A stretch of DNA of 64,000 bases from Scytalidium lignicola. Its lineage: Eukaryota > Ascomycota > Leotiomycetes. Below the pieces are notes generated by a model. The model was not told the DNA's origin and ran no database searches. It worked only from the letters and a program-made list of their open reading frames with translations. The DNA is taken from the NCBI GenBank assembly GCA_002812745.2, contig NCSJ02000179.1:21295-85294 (forward strand), read 5' to 3'. The translations under genes were made by a program, and so were the position numbers. This document shows positions 12,019 through 24,900 of the stretch, piece after piece; the stretch's first letter is position 1; every line of letters begins with the position of its first letter.

Positions 12019-12674
12019 TTATTTCTCCTTTAACTTGTTATGTTAAGGTTTTCAAGAGTTTATAATAATATTATTATGTTTGATCTTTTATCCTCAATTT
12101 ACCTTATTAAGTTGTAAGTACTCTATTAACATAACCATTTTATTACATATTGTTAACAAGACATTATAATTCATAATTTTTACCTTTAACTTAAGTATTA
12201 TTTTTATTAATAATATATTTTATCTCTTCTTATTACTTATGTTAAGGAATTGTACTTTAAAGTTGTTAAGATACTTTACAAAAGATTAGATTGACTAACT
12301 TAGTTATTGTCAAGCTTAATTATACTAATCTTAAACTTTAATCTTTTTATTATCTTTATTTCTTAACAAAGATAATAAGATCTTTTTAAATCCTTCTTAT
12401 ATAATAATACTTGTTAATTTTGCCTTTTNATGCTTATTATTATTTTACCTTTAGAATATTGTTAAGATATAATATAATATAAAAGATCTTAGTATTATCC
12501 TTCTTATATAACTTTAAGAATTCAACAAATTCAAATTCACATTTATACATGAAGTTGTTATATTCCTTCATTGTTTTCCTTGTAAATTACTTTAGTAAAA
12601 GTATATACTTGTACTTTACACTTTAGATTATAAGTTATTATAATAATAGTTTTAACAATACTTCATTAACATAT

Positions 12675-13035
12675 TGTTATAAGTTTAACCAAACAAGCTA
12701 ATTAGTGTAGGCCTGAGGCTTGGTACACGGTAGGTGTACACAAAGAACTTAACAATTAGGAGGTCACGTGATTAGGATCATTGGATTAGAGTGATCCAGT
12801 GATCCAAGGACTTGGATCAAGGGATCATGGTGATCTAATGATCTTGCTAGATTTCATTATCTATATAAGCACATTGTAAGAACATGAAAGTAGACTTCTC
12901 ATGTTCAATTTAAATACATTACTAAACCTTACCTTAGACTGAGTCAATTACTTGTGTGTCATACATTTCCGTTGTCCTTGAACATTTACCTTATTCTTGG
13001 CTATTCAGTAACCTGGATAATGTAGTTTTATAACA
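12675..13035 (+). repeat. 5' LTR of gypsy element G1 (family G)
   Basis: 361 bp, beginning TGTTATA and ending TATAACA as an inverted terminal pair. It contains a ctatataag box. It is homologous to 5608-5949 and 56197-56550 and is the least decayed of the three. A gag-like frame starts 19 bases after it, which identifies it as a 5' LTR. Confidence 0.8.
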
Positions 13036-16000
13036 TTTTGAACATTACCTATCTTGATAAATCAGGATTTAAAAACAGACACCTTAGTAGATAACAACAA
13101 TAAACAACAACCTGAAGAAGGTTCTGAAGAAGGTTCTGAAGAAGAATTTGAAGAGGGATCTGAGGAAGTATCTGAGGAAAGTTTGGAAGATAACTTTGAA
13201 AAAGACCAAGGTAAGAACCAGATTATCAAGAAAGCTAACATCTAGGAAGGAATGTTAGAGGAAGTTGTTATACTACCAAAGTAACTTATTAGGTTAATAA
13301 AAGGATTAACTGTTGAAGAATCATCAAGAGCTTCAAGGAAGAAGCTAGTACCTCCATTACTTAAACCTGACTTGGAACTAGTCTAAGTACTAAGAGCTCC
13401 AAGCTTAGACCTTGATCTAGACTCTGAATCAAAGAACAACGTTGAGCAAGCTTTAATGGTAATTTTTAAAGAAGTCAAAATTACTAGACTAGATCTGTTC
13501 TATAAGGATAGAAAGAAGCTGAAAGCTTATCTTGCTCAGATAGGAACTTATTTGGTGTTAAACGATTATTTATTGCTTGGAGATACATACAAGGTTTTGT
13601 AAGTATCTACATACTTAAGAAGAGTAGTTAAAACTTGGTTTTAACTCTTTAAGGATGAATAGTTTGTTATAAACGAAGGAATAATAAACCAAGGAGTAAG
13701 AAATATCCTTAGAAGCTAGGAAAATTATACAAGAGAACTTAAATGCTTGTATAAGGATGTTAACAAAAAAANGGAATGCTAAAAGACAATTAGCTTACCT
13801 TAAACAAACTAAAACCCTTAGTAAGTATATAATGCTCTATTACTAGTATGCAATATTAGTCAACTGAGGAGAAGAGATATATATACACTAGTATAAGACT
13901 AAATTAAAGGATTTTATTAAAGAAGAATTATACTAACAACTTATAATCATTACATTTAACACTTTTTATTAACTTGTCAATCAAGATTAAGAATNAGCAA
14001 TATAAGATGATCTTGGACAAAAAAAGGAGGATTTTACTTTAACTGTAAAAAGATTAACAACAAGAAGGATTATGAAGACTTTATAGAGTTAAATGCTATG
14101 AAGAAAGGAAAAACTGTTAAAGAAAAAGGAAAGAAACACTTTAGAGGGAAAAGCAAAAAAGGAAATTCCTTTAGAATCTCTCTTGAAGAACTTGATAACA
14201 AAAGAAAAAACAAATTATATTTTAAGTGTAGACTTTCTAAGTATATAATAAATACTTATAAGAAAGATATTAAGTTAAGCTTGTTAGTTAAAGTTGGAGT
14301 CATAAGAATTTTAAGAATTATAGATATCTCATCAGAGTCTTCAGAAGAGGAAAGCTCAAACAAGGAAGGGAATTCCTTAAAAGAAGAAGAAGAACAACAA
14401 GACTTGGTAATTATACTAGAACTTACTGTTAAAACTAATGTGGATAAGATGATAATGGCAAGAATCCTAGAAACAGGTTTTGTATTAATAAGAAGGACTT
14501 AGTGTATAAAACACCCTTGAAATCAAGGGAAGGCTGTTAGCCTAAATAGATGGAGGTCTATGCTAAGAGTCAGTAGAATCTAGATGATTATGCTAGTAGA
14601 ATTTGAGGTTATACTAACAGAGTAATATCTTGTTTTTGAAGAATTATTAATCTTGAAATATTATCTCATGATTAGTATAAGAAGACTAAGAGGATAGAAA
14701 ATCCTAAACAAGAGTTAACTTTATAGAACTATATAGTGAGAAGAAGTAATTGTCAAGAAATAAGAACTCAATCTTGAGGATTTTACTTTAGTTTATAAGA
14801 TTAACTTATAAAGTATTATTATAAAGAAAGGATCATGTGAAATCCTCTTATTAGTAGAAAGAACTCAGATTTAGAATGATTTTGACCAAATGCTTAAGGA
14901 CATTTGGATAGTGATAAAAGAGGGATTAAACTATGTTATATAAGAGCAATATAATGTTTAACATAAAGGACTTCTGATAATAACTTTCTAGCAAGACTGT
15001 TTAAAAGCAAAAANCATAGTACAGAGAAATCTAAGGTCTAGGGAAATCAGTAGAGTAATTACCTTAAGCTAAATAATATCATGCTTAATAAGAGTAAAAG
15101 GAATTAGTAAAGATTGTTATCAAATAAGTTAATTAGGATGTAGAAGTTCTACTTATGATTAATGAATTAGAAGAAGATTTACTACCTTTGGAAATACTCA
15201 TTGTATTATCAAGAGAAGATGAGTTAATACAAGGGATTAATCAATAGTTTAACCAAGAAGTAATAGTATATCCTTTGAATTCTGCAAGAAGAATTCTTGT
15301 AGAAAGTAACATCTTTATCACTAAGATAAGAGAATGTTTAAGGAATGAAATGGTAGAATGAGTACAAGACATACACATGTTTATAAATGACAGAAATTTA
15401 GATAGACCAAGACTAAGAAGTCTTAACAAAAGACAAGTAGTATTATTTGAAGAACTTCAAGAAAATACTGAAGATCTGAAAATCAAAGACAACATATTAG
15501 TTGATAATACTAGAAATGTAAATCTTTATTCTATGAATAATAAAAGTTCATTATATATAAACATAAAACTATGTAAAAAGCTAGTAAGGGCCTTGATTGA
15601 TTTAAGAGTCAAAAGGAATTTCATCAATGAACAAGTTATGAAATAACTTAGACTTAGTACAAAAGTCAAGGATAATAATTACTTGATATTATTAGTAAAT
15701 AGTATTAAGGTTCAAAAGTATATTAATGTTCAAACTTAGAACTTAGATATAAAGTATAATAAAAGCTATTAAGAAAGGATATCTTTTGATGTTATAAAGT
15801 TAGGAATATACTAAGTTATATTAAGGATTGAATAAATGAAGAAGCATAATTTAATAATTGATTAGAGAACAAGTATAATTACTTTCTTAGAAGAAACTAT
15901 GTTTTTAGAAGTTATTTATGTTGATGAAACTATAAAATATATTCTTGAAGAATATTATGAATAGTTAGAGTTATTCATAGAAAGACCTGATGATTTAGCC

Positions 16001-17395
16001 TTACTAGAGTACAAACTATAAGATTATAAGATAAAGCTTAAAGAGGGGTTCAGACTAGCATATAGACTAATCTATTGAATAACTCTTACTGAGAATAAGG
16101 TAACAAAGAAGTAGTTGCTCAAGAAAATGGTGTTTAAAGGTTTGTACAAAGAAGGTTATAATGAAGCTAGAGCATTATTGTATTATGTAAAGAAGGGGGA
16201 CAATCTATTAGGACAACCTTATGATAATTACAAACACTTGAACAGTAGGACTAAGAAAGACTAATACCCCTTATCATTAATAGATTTAATAATAGACAAG
16301 TTGAAGGAAGTTGTTATATTCATTAAGCTAGACTTATAGTCAACATTTAATCTAGTTAAGATTAAGAGAAGTAATGAATAGAAAATAGCCATTTAAACAA
16401 AATATAGATTATTTAAGCTATTGATTATGACATTTAGTATGACTAATGCCTTAATAACATAATAAAGAATGATAGACTAGATATTAGAAAAATATTTGGA
16501 GAAATTCATGATAGTATATCTTAATAATATAATTATTTACTCAAAGGGTATTGAAGAACATAAGGAGTATATTAAGCTTGTTCTAGAAGTGTTATAAGAG
16601 GCAGGATTATGTTGTAAACTAGTAAAATGTAAATTTCATAAAGAATAAGTTTAGTTCTTAGGACATTGTATTTTTAGAGAAAGGATAAAGACCCTTAATA
16701 ACAAAATTTAGTTGATTAAGGAATAAGAATTGCTTAAGATTGTTAAGTAATTATAAAGTTTCTTAAGGTTGGTTAATTATTATTGAAGATTTGTAAAAGA
16801 TTATTCTAAAATCTTCATATCATTAATTGAACTTATGAAGAAGGATCAAGCTTATCAATGGAATGATATGGTAAAGGAAGTATTCCAAAGCATTAAGGAT
16901 GCCTTTATGAAAGGAGGTTTCTTGAGAATCTTTGATTTAGAGAAAGGAATAAGAATTGAAATTGATACCTTTGATATGGTATTAAGAGTTATGTTATTAT
17001 AATCATAGTAGATTAGTAAATAATATTATTAAGTATTATTAGCATTTTGGTTAAGAAAACTAAACATTGTAAAAAGAAATTATCAGACATTGAATAAGGA
17101 AATGTTAATTATCATAAAAGCTTTAAAGTACTAAAGAGTATATATTGTTGGATTTAATAAAATAATTAATATACTTTTAGATTATCATAATCTTTAATAT
17201 TTTATGATTACCAAGTAATTGAATGTTAAGCAAGTATAATAAGCAAAGAAGTTATCTGAGTATGATTTTAAGATTACTTATGTTAAAGGTGAAGACAATA
17301 AAAGAGTAGATACTTTAAGCTGGAAACTAAAGTACTTAACTAAAGAAAAGGAGGAAAGTGAACTTATATTAAAANGAAGGACAAAAATNNAATTC
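13036..17395 (+). mobile_element. Ty3/gypsy element G1: gag, protease, RT and RNase H relic
   Basis: A plus-strand body behind the 5' LTR. Gag-like frames include 13054-13245 (Glu/Ser-rich, GSEEGSEEEFEEGSEE) and 14098-14502 (basic, then acidic). The protease region is at 15377-15646 and contains ALIDLRVKRNFI, where family members have ALIDSGA. RT lies at about 16010-16620: FVKKGDN-like, HLNSRTKKD, YPLSLIDLIIDKL, then the active-site block MIVYLNNIIIYSKG (YLDD changed to YLNN). FLRLVNYYXRFVKDYSK and the RNase H block AFWLRKLNIVKRNYQTLNKEM follow, to about 17340. There is no integrase: the element meets an inverted copy (G2) at about 17395, among N calls. Stops sit at former Trp and Gln codons, as from RIP. 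Confidence 0.8.
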
Positions 17396-18708
17396 TTAGT
17401 ATNNNTTGATATGTTCTTAATCTTATAACATTAAAGGATATTCTTTCTTAATAGTTATTATTAATCTTTATGTTTAGTTTATAAGTTTGGTTATTAACTG
17501 TTCTTTTAATTATATTATTATTTGTTAACAATATTAAATAATTGTCTTTCTTGACTTTTATATTAAGTTTAAGTTGTTTTACAACTTGTTTATTAATGAA
17601 GTTTCTTTTAACTCTTGAATTAATTAAAGTCTTTATTAGCNTTTTTATACAATTTTATATTTATGTATAATGAACTTTTATTATTTATAAAATAGAAATT
17701 AATGTTTTTAATATTGTTGATTAATATATTATCTTTGATTTCTAGATCTTCAACATTTTCTTAGAGTTCTTTAAACAATGTTATTTACTTCTTTATAAGA
17801 TTTCTTAGCCTTAGTCTATTTAAGTTTTTATTGTTTATGAATGTATATACATCTTGTACTTATTCTGTTATTTCATTTTTAAGGTGTTTCTTTATTTCAG
17901 TGATAAAGATATTACTTTCCTTAAGAATTCTTTTTGTAGAATTTAAAGGGTATATTATTACTTCTTAGTTAAATTGTTAATTGATTCTTTGTTTTAATTT
18001 GTCTTCTCTTAGTAATATAATAAGTAATTCTAAAGGTAATAAATCTTCTTTAAGTTTATTAATTATAAGTAATACTTTTATGTCTTAATTAGCTTGTTTA
18101 ATAACAATCTTTATTAGTTCTTTTTATTCTTGTTGAGTATAATACTATTTAACTTTAAATAATTGTTTTACTGATTTTCTTAAGCTTTAGATTTCTTTAT
18201 ACTGTGTTTTTACCTTTGTTTAATCTTGTTNAAAAAGTCATTATTAAATAGCCTTATTGTAAGTTATATTACTTTTATATAATATAACTTAATCTTTCTT
18301 CTATTATTATTTAAACATTCTTAAGCATTTAGTCAAAATCATCTTGGATTTAAGTTCTTTTTACTAGTAAGAAGAGTTTATATATTCTCCTTTTTATGAC
18401 TATACTCTGGAGATTAGTCTTATAGACTAGAGTAAGATCTTTAAGGTTGAGTTCTTATTCTTCAACAATTACTTTCTCTTATTATACAATTTTATAGTAT
18501 TAGCTTTTATTTAAGATTTCTTATCCTTTTAATCTTTTTATGTTAATCATTAGATAATATCTTAAGATTAATACTTCCTTAGAAATAAGATATTATTCTG
18601 TTAGTACAACTTTAAAGTTTATTAGTATAATTATCTAAATTCTACTAACTCTTAGAATTAATCTTCATTTGTTCTAACTTTTAACTTAATTATTATCTTA
18701 AAGGTATT
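17396..18708 (-). mobile_element. Ty3/gypsy relic G2, inverted copy of the gag-protease region
   Basis: The minus strand matches G1 from about 14600 to 15830. The protease block SSLYINIKLYKK ... INSRVKRNFINKQVVK reads from about 17690 to 17580, and the gag-side segment with the isolated tacta...aacagaata word lies near 18600. It runs head-to-head with G1 at 17395 and is cut at 18708 by the short LTR element. Heavily decayed. Confidence 0.65.
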
Positions 18709-18896
18709 TGTCGGTACACCCAATTAAGGGCTCAACACAAAGTACGGCATGTAATTCCTTTACATGATATACCTGTTGTGTTGATGATTGTTCTTTAGGT
18801 AGGAGGTGCATATGTAAAACGTATGCAACCCCCTGATTACCTAATCCACGCTAACACTAATTACACATGACTAACACATGATTATTAGAACCAACA
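18709..18896. repeat. Left LTR of the TRIM/LARD element
   Basis: 188 bp, TGTCGGTACACCC to AACCAACA. Against the right LTR nearly all differences are transitions, most with C or G here and T or A there (tcggtacaccc against ttagtatactt), so this copy is the less mutated. Confidence 0.75.
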
Positions 18897-19084
18897 CTGG
18901 AATCACTCTAGAAGTGGCTAACTACTGTACATATCACAAAGTACTCAAAACACTCAAAAACACTATAATCTCCCAGTCGTATGCTAGTTGCCTATTTGGG
19001 AATAGCTTGTTCCCTATACTCCTAAGGTTTGCAATCGTTACTGGCAACTCTGTCCTGTTGTATCACCCTTTTGATTGAGCATTG

Positions 19085-19650
19085 GCTGTATACCTCTAGC
19101 AGTAGGCTTCCTGACTGTACAATCCTCCAGCTGTAGGCCTCTTGACTGTACGGCCTCCAGCTGTAGGACTGGTTCTGTAAGCCCCTGGCTACAGTCTTCT
19201 CACTGTATGGCCCTCCAGCTGTAGGTGTACGGCCTCCAGCTGTAGGGCTGTTTCCATAGATCCCTGGCTACAGTTCTCCTAACTGTANGACCCTCCAACT
19301 GTAGGTGTACGGCCTACAGTTGTAGGGTTGCTTGTGCGGATCCCTAGCAACAGTTCTTCTGATTGTATGGCCCTCCAGCTGTAGGTGTACGGCCTCCAGC
19401 TGTAGGGCTCCTTGNGTAGNCCATTGGCTACAATCCCCTGGCTACAAAACCTCCTAGTTATACAGCTCTATTAGTTGTAGAGCTTCCAGCTGTAGGCCTC
19501 CTGACAGTTCGGCCTCCAACTGTAAGCTCCCTGGCTGTACAACTCCTTGGCTACAAGTCTCCAGCTGTAGGCTTCCTGATTCCCTGGCTGTNGGCCCTTT
19601 TGACTCCCTGGCTGTAGGCCTCCTAGCTTCCTAGCTGTACAACCTTCTAG
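19085..19650. repeat. Internal minisatellite-like repeats (cctccagctgtagg)
   Basis: Many imperfect copies of a word close to cggcctccagctgtagg, alternating with ctggctacag and ctgactgtac variants. The spacing is irregular, about 20-60 bases. It is GC-richer than the flanks. No protein frame follows the repeat. Confidence 0.6.
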
Positions 19651-20109
19651 TTCTCTGGTTATATAGCTCTACAATTCACTTGTATATTTGTAGAAGGATT
19701 CGTANGCTNGTAATGAAGTNGTAGTTGTNNATATTNGATTCAGAAGTAGTTNAATTGAAGTNATATANGAAATCGAAGGTTCGAAAGTCTTGACNTGNTT
19801 TTCCTNGCTTGTGAAGAGAAATATAAAGAATGTANGANCTTNACAGATGNCTNNATGNGACTGGCAAAGGTTTCNGNNCATTTGTANNNCCCTCCTTCTT
19901 ANGGAGGCCTNGAAGGGTTTNGTCTTCNTGNNAGAATNAAAGGGAAAGGTCNAATTGAAAGTATANAAGCTTCNCANAGTACTTNATANGTTGAAAGGGT
20001 TTGAAGGCTGACCATATAACATTATAAGAAGATTATCAAATGTCTTACTGAACTAGCTATAACTTGACAAGAAATAGTATATTCTCTTTGACTGAATTGA
20101 ATTTAACTT

Positions 20110-20355
20110 TTACAAGGGGACCACCGAATATCCTATCAAGCAAAGTTATAATCTCTTCAAAATTCAACTTTCAAAAGGGGACTACCGAATGTCCTACCAA
20201 ATAAGGCCTAATTCCTGTCTTTAAGATATAATATCTTCTCCTTTCAACTAGAGAGCATTTCATTTTAACAAAGGGACCACTGAATGTCCTACCAAGTAAT
20301 TTGAAGGTTCTCAAGATTCAAACTCCATAAGGAGACTACTGAATGTCCTACCAAA
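20110..20355. repeat. Four direct repeats ggggaccaccgaatgtcctacc
   Basis: Copies at 20116-20140, 20177-20200, 20273-20295 and 20331-20354 share gggaccac(c/t)gaatgtcctaccaa with a few transitions. Intervals are about 61, 96 and 58 bases. Confidence 0.7.
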
Positions 20356-20393
20356 TGTGTTATCATCTCCTGATTTGCAGTATTACTGATTAG

Positions 20394-20580
20394 TGTTAGT
20401 ATACTTAATTAAGGGCTCAACACAAAGTATAGTATATAATTCCTTTACATGATATACTTATTATGTTGATGATGATTGTTAGGTAAGAAGTGTATACATA
20501 GAACATATGCAACCCCTTAATTACTTAATCCATGCTAACGCTAATTGCATGTGACTAATACGTGATTATTAAAACCAACA
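20394..20580. repeat. Right LTR of the TRIM/LARD element
   Basis: 187 bp, TGTTAGTATACTT to AACCAACA. Paired with 18709-18896 and more RIP-mutated than it. The hAT relic begins directly after it. Confidence 0.75.
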
Positions 20581-21445
20581 ATTACAAATAATTATAGAAG
20601 AACAATTATCTGATTATACTAATAATATTTTAAATTCAAATATTAATAATTCTTTTAAACCAAAAGGATTAATTAATAAAATTAGACATTTAGTTACATT
20701 AATTAAATATACAACAGAAAATAAAAAANTTATTTTCTAAAGGAATTGAGAAATATAAAAAAGAAGGAATTATTCCTTTAAATTATAATATTCAACAAAT
20801 TCCTTTAGATAATGTAACTAGATGGAATTCAACTTATAATATGATTAAAAACATATAAACCTTATTTTTTTAGTATAATTTTAAATCTTAGATTTAAATT
20901 ATTACATTTTAAAGAAAAAGGTTTATTATTTTTTTATCCTTCAATTTCAAGAGATATTGTAGAACTTTTTAAATTAAAATATTTACAATTAAAATATTCA
21001 AATTTAAATAATTCTAATATATCTTTTAATGAATTAAATGATAATTCAAATACTTATGATATTGATTCATCAAAAGAATCTGATTCTGATAATGAATTAT
21101 TTATTCAATCTCATAATATTCAAGAAAAATATATAATTTATTTTAGAGAAAATATAGAATTATTTAAAATTAATCTATTAAATTACTAGAAAAATAATTT
21201 ACAAAGATTTTTAATATTAAGTATATTAACTAGAAAATATCTAGTTATTCCAGCTACTTCAGCTTCAGTTGAAAGTATATTTAGTATTAAAAATAATATT
21301 ATAACAAAATCTTAAAATAAATTAAATCCAAAAACTGTTAAAAAGATAATGTTATTNAAAAAGTTGGAAAATTAAAGATATATCAAAGTTAAATAAAGAT
21401 AAAGATGAAAATGAGGAATTAGAAGATAATAAAGAATAAAATATA
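20581..21445 (+). pseudogene. hAT-family transposase relic
   Basis: The plus strand reads as the C-terminal half of a hAT transposase through several stops and frameshifts. VTRWNSTYNMIK is at 20814-20849. The dimerisation domain follows near 21210-21390: RKYLVIPATSASVESIFS, then NKLNPKTVKKIMLXKSWK. hAT C-terminal domains carry the consensus P-A-T/S-S-A-x-S-E-R-x-F-S here. The 5' part is absent because the relic abuts the TRIM element. Very AT-rich. Confidence 0.75.
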
Positions 21446-21478
21446 TTTAATTATTTAGTTATTATCAAGGCCTTAATA

Positions 21479-21729
21479 TGTTAATCACATGAAGGAAGGA
21501 AAAGGATAAGGGTTTAAGTCCTAGCCGCTTCTTAGCTGCTAACTCCTGTCTATAAAGAGGGTGGCTTCCCCTTCTCTTTGACAGGAGTCAAAGATCAATC
21601 TTGTAATTTTAGACAAACGCCGAGTTTTAGAGCGAATTTACTCCTAACCAATTGCTATCACACTGCTAGTCTCCTATTATGTCTCGGCCTCCTAGTCTCT
21701 CTTCACTCTATATATGGACAACCTTAACA
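21479..21729. repeat. Possible solo LTR
   Basis: 251 bp of higher GC than its flanks, with a perfect 6-bp terminal inverted pair (TGTTAA at the start, TTAACA at the end) and a tctataaagagg box. No target duplication (taata on the left, gttat on the right) and no second copy in the window. Confidence 0.45.
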
Positions 21730-21975
21730 GTTATTAAGTTATTTAATTGTTTAATTATTAGGTTATTAAGTTATTTAGTTATTAAGTTATTAGGTTATTT
21801 AAATTTTTGGTCATGTGATTTAATTATTCCTTAGTATTTCTTAATTAATNTAATTAATTTAATTAATTATAATTTAAGTTGTTACTAATTAAGTTAATAT
21901 TAGTATGAGCTTCAATTAATTTAATTAGTATTAATTAGAGCAAATACTAAATTAATTAATTAATTTCCGAACCCT
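21730..21975. repeat. Low-complexity ttattaag / ttaatt repeats
   Basis: Short irregular tandem words (gttattaagttattta, then ttaattaatttaatt). No gene. Confidence 0.5.
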
Positions 21976-24900
21976 GCTTTTACATCACAAATCGATCGTT
22001 AACCCATTACAAGCATACCGAACAAACGTCTGTGTGATTCAGGTTATATAGAAATTAAAAACATTAATTCAAAGTATAACCAACAGATTTAATTAAGAGT
22101 TGAACTCATAGCATTTTATAAGTACTTGATTCTTTTTTAACATTTCTCAATTATATTTATAACAAGACTTGTAAAAGAGTGTAACTTTAATATACGCTAA
22201 ATTGTATAGCAATTCTTTGTAGACTTATAGCTATGAGCAAAATCATTATCTTCTATGAATAATTGCTTAGTTAAAAGGCGTAAAGGTAGGTTACAACTTA
22301 AAAATAAAAATAAGTGGTGAAAGTCGTTAAGTAGCTTGAATCATACAGGATGCACTAATATCCGATAGGTCTTCACCTTGCTCTTGTCAGGTCATGATAG
22401 AAGGTAGTCTCGTGGCTTATTCATCAAAAGGATTCTAACTTATCTTGAGTCTTTCTAGTTAGTATCTGAGAACTGTTAATGCATTTAAATTATTAACTTT
22501 ATCGTTTCGAATATGACAGTTATAGCAACACCTTNAAAAAAGTGAGAAATTGTGCTAGTAACAATTATAATGATGGTGATTGTAAAAAGTAGCAATTATA
22601 GTAATTGTAGTATACAATAGTTATAATGTTATAATATAATTGTCATCATGATAGATGATGTAAGTGGAAGTAGTCTGCATAAAATCCAGGATAGCCGATT
22701 TCAAGTAGATTTGCCTTAACGTTGAAGTTGATCTAATCAGTCTTGAATTACTTTATAAGTGTCAAGTAGATTTATTCAGGGAGTTTATCTGGAAAGATGT
22801 TACTAAGCTAAATGTAAAGTTTCCTTAATAAAGACTCCAGTACAAGTTAATCTTAACTTTAACAAATATATTATTGTAAAACAATAATTACAGAAGTTAT
22901 CAACTTTAGACTTACATTAGAATATACATCTGTTTTAACATCTCATATAATCTAAGGATACAACAGTTCCATTGTCAAGAAGCTTGGCAGTGTCTTTAGT
23001 ATAACTATCATGAATTATCCTTGCCTCTCTTATCTTGCCTAATCCTACATTGGCCACTTGCCTTTTTTATCGATTGTCGATTGTCCATTATCACAGATAA
23101 ACAAGAAGTATTGTATATGTTAAGATAATACTACATTATATTACATTACCATTCTAAGAAAGTTAAGTAAACGTTTTGAAGATTGTGTATAGCTTATTTA
23201 ATCTTGGTTGAAAGTNAAAAAGTCTGTAATAACTAGTAGGTTACATTATCCTACTACTAGGGTTTCATGAGCTTAATTAATTCTTTTAAGCTTTACATCC
23301 CTTTCTGCATGTATATACCTCCTTTACAATCAAACAAAAGCTTGATCTTTCATTTTCTAACCTGTTTATCTTATTTACTTGTTAATAGTATAGCACTTGT
23401 GAAAATACATTAATAATGTTCTTAACATCATATTCTCGTTGTCTTTAATTGTAATTTGTTTTTTAGAATCAGGTAAAATGAAATTCTACAACACATCTCA
23501 TCTCAACCTTACAAGGGTAATTATAGCATAAGATGCTAGGTAGCTAATGGAGATGTAGAGTAGGCAACAGTATTGTAAAGGCATGACCTTAACCTTAAGA
23601 ACGTTATATCTTATTAGTTAACTTTTCTTGATACTGTATAGTAGTTTTTGTCTAAAGTTCTTTATTAAGAACTGTCTTTAGCTTTTATTACTGTTACTAC
23701 CTTTAGTAAGAGATTTAAAAGGCCTTATTAGTGACTTTCACATTATAAGACTACTACTTACTTTGTATGACTATGTAATGTCTCCTTTTATATATGCAAG
23801 TGTATTATAATTAAAGTTGTTCAAGGCTTGATTGAGATAAAACTTCTTAAATACCTTTTAAGCTTAAGTAGTGTTTATAGTTTTATTCTTAAAGAAGTAT
23901 AAGTATATATTATAATATTCTCTTTTTGTTAGTTCTTTTTTCCTTCTTTATTAAGAGTATATTTGCTAGTATTATATTCTTTCAAGTCCTTGACAGATTA
24001 TACTTCTTCTTTTAGCTAATTATACTTTTCTTGTACATACTTATATATTTACTATTAATCTTTATTAATATACATTTCCTTATTTTACCTATTAGCTTTA
24101 ACCTTATAGTTAATACAGTATTAACAATGTTATATACTCTTTTCTCATGTCAATTGCCTAACAGTCAAAACGTTGTTTACTAAGGTTAGAATAGTAAGAG
24201 GACAGTTGAGAATAATGATCTTTTTACTTATTATACTCTTACTTTAAGTATTAATATCTTTGTTTTAACTTTCTTGTACAAGTTTAGTCATGATAACAAA
24301 ATCCTATTAAGTACAATTGGGTAGGTGTACTTCATTAACACTTTAAGCAAAGGTTAAAATTATAAAACTTTAACTTAAACTATTACTATATACTAAACCG
24401 TTAGTATAAAGATTATTCTGTTAGTTAATAATGCATTTAGAGTATATTCTTTATCATTATAAGCTAAGGCCAAAACAATCAGCCAGTATATATAAGAATC
24501 TTACAAGAACTTAAATAATATTATTGTATAATAGCTTTTCGAAGATAACTTCGTTAATAGTTTTAACTTTAATATTAAGGTCAACAAAGGCAGTTAATAC
24601 TATTCTTACATAATCTTTATAATACATTTTAACTTTGCCTTTAACCTTAACAACATTTATTACATTACTAATATACTTTAATGTTTTATCTTAAAGCTTA
24701 ACATAAGAATAATCATAAGCAATATTATGTTTAACTATTTCTAGGTTCAGTTTTACAACAATAACAATTATACTTACTTTTGCACTCTTAGTTTTAATAG
24801 TAACATACCTTTTAATTATGATCAGTAGATGTTTACTATTATTAACATCTTATCTGTCAATGCTAAGATCTTTATCGATGTACTTACTACTCTACTAACT

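Larger units (their letters stand above)
5950..12674 (-). mobile_element. Ty3/gypsy relic M, minus strand, gag to chromodomain
   Basis: Read on the minus strand from high to low coordinates, this is a nearly full-length but heavily RIP-mutated chromovirus. Gag is at about 12640-12030 (CEFEFVEFLKLYKKD, then YLNNFKVQFLNISN). The MITE at 11462-12018 sits downstream of it. RT is at about 10310-9560, with FVLKKNNKL..YVNYKGLNKV and the active-site block IYLDNILIFSKT at about 9912-9866, where YLDD has become YLDN. It continues with FLGFINFYKKFIKHYSK near 9600, then RNase H to spacer (YQKLTEYDFRIKYR) near 9200. Integrase follows, and its C-terminus and chromodomain lie at about 7560-6930 (VFHISLLKLYY..., then KGFLLTEDI). 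The 5' LTR is missing at the border with element G1. Stops correspond to former Trp, Gln and Arg codons. Confidence 0.8.
18709..20580. mobile_element. Short non-coding LTR element (TRIM/LARD type)
   Basis: 1872 bp bounded by two LTRs of 188 and 187 bp (18709-18896 and 20394-20580), both TG...AACCAACA. The interior has no pol-like frame. It consists of two tandem-repeat fields (about 19085-19650 and 20110-20355) plus an N-rich stretch near 19700-19990. No 5-bp target duplication is seen (gtatt on the left, attac on the right), so the borders may have been rearranged. Strand is not assigned because neither a convincing primer-binding site nor a polypurine tract was seen. Confidence 0.65.

Noticed and set aside
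18709..20580. CRISPR-like array from the regularly repeated words
   Set aside because: Spacing is irregular, repeats are diverged, paired LTRs flank them, and the genome is eukaryotic.
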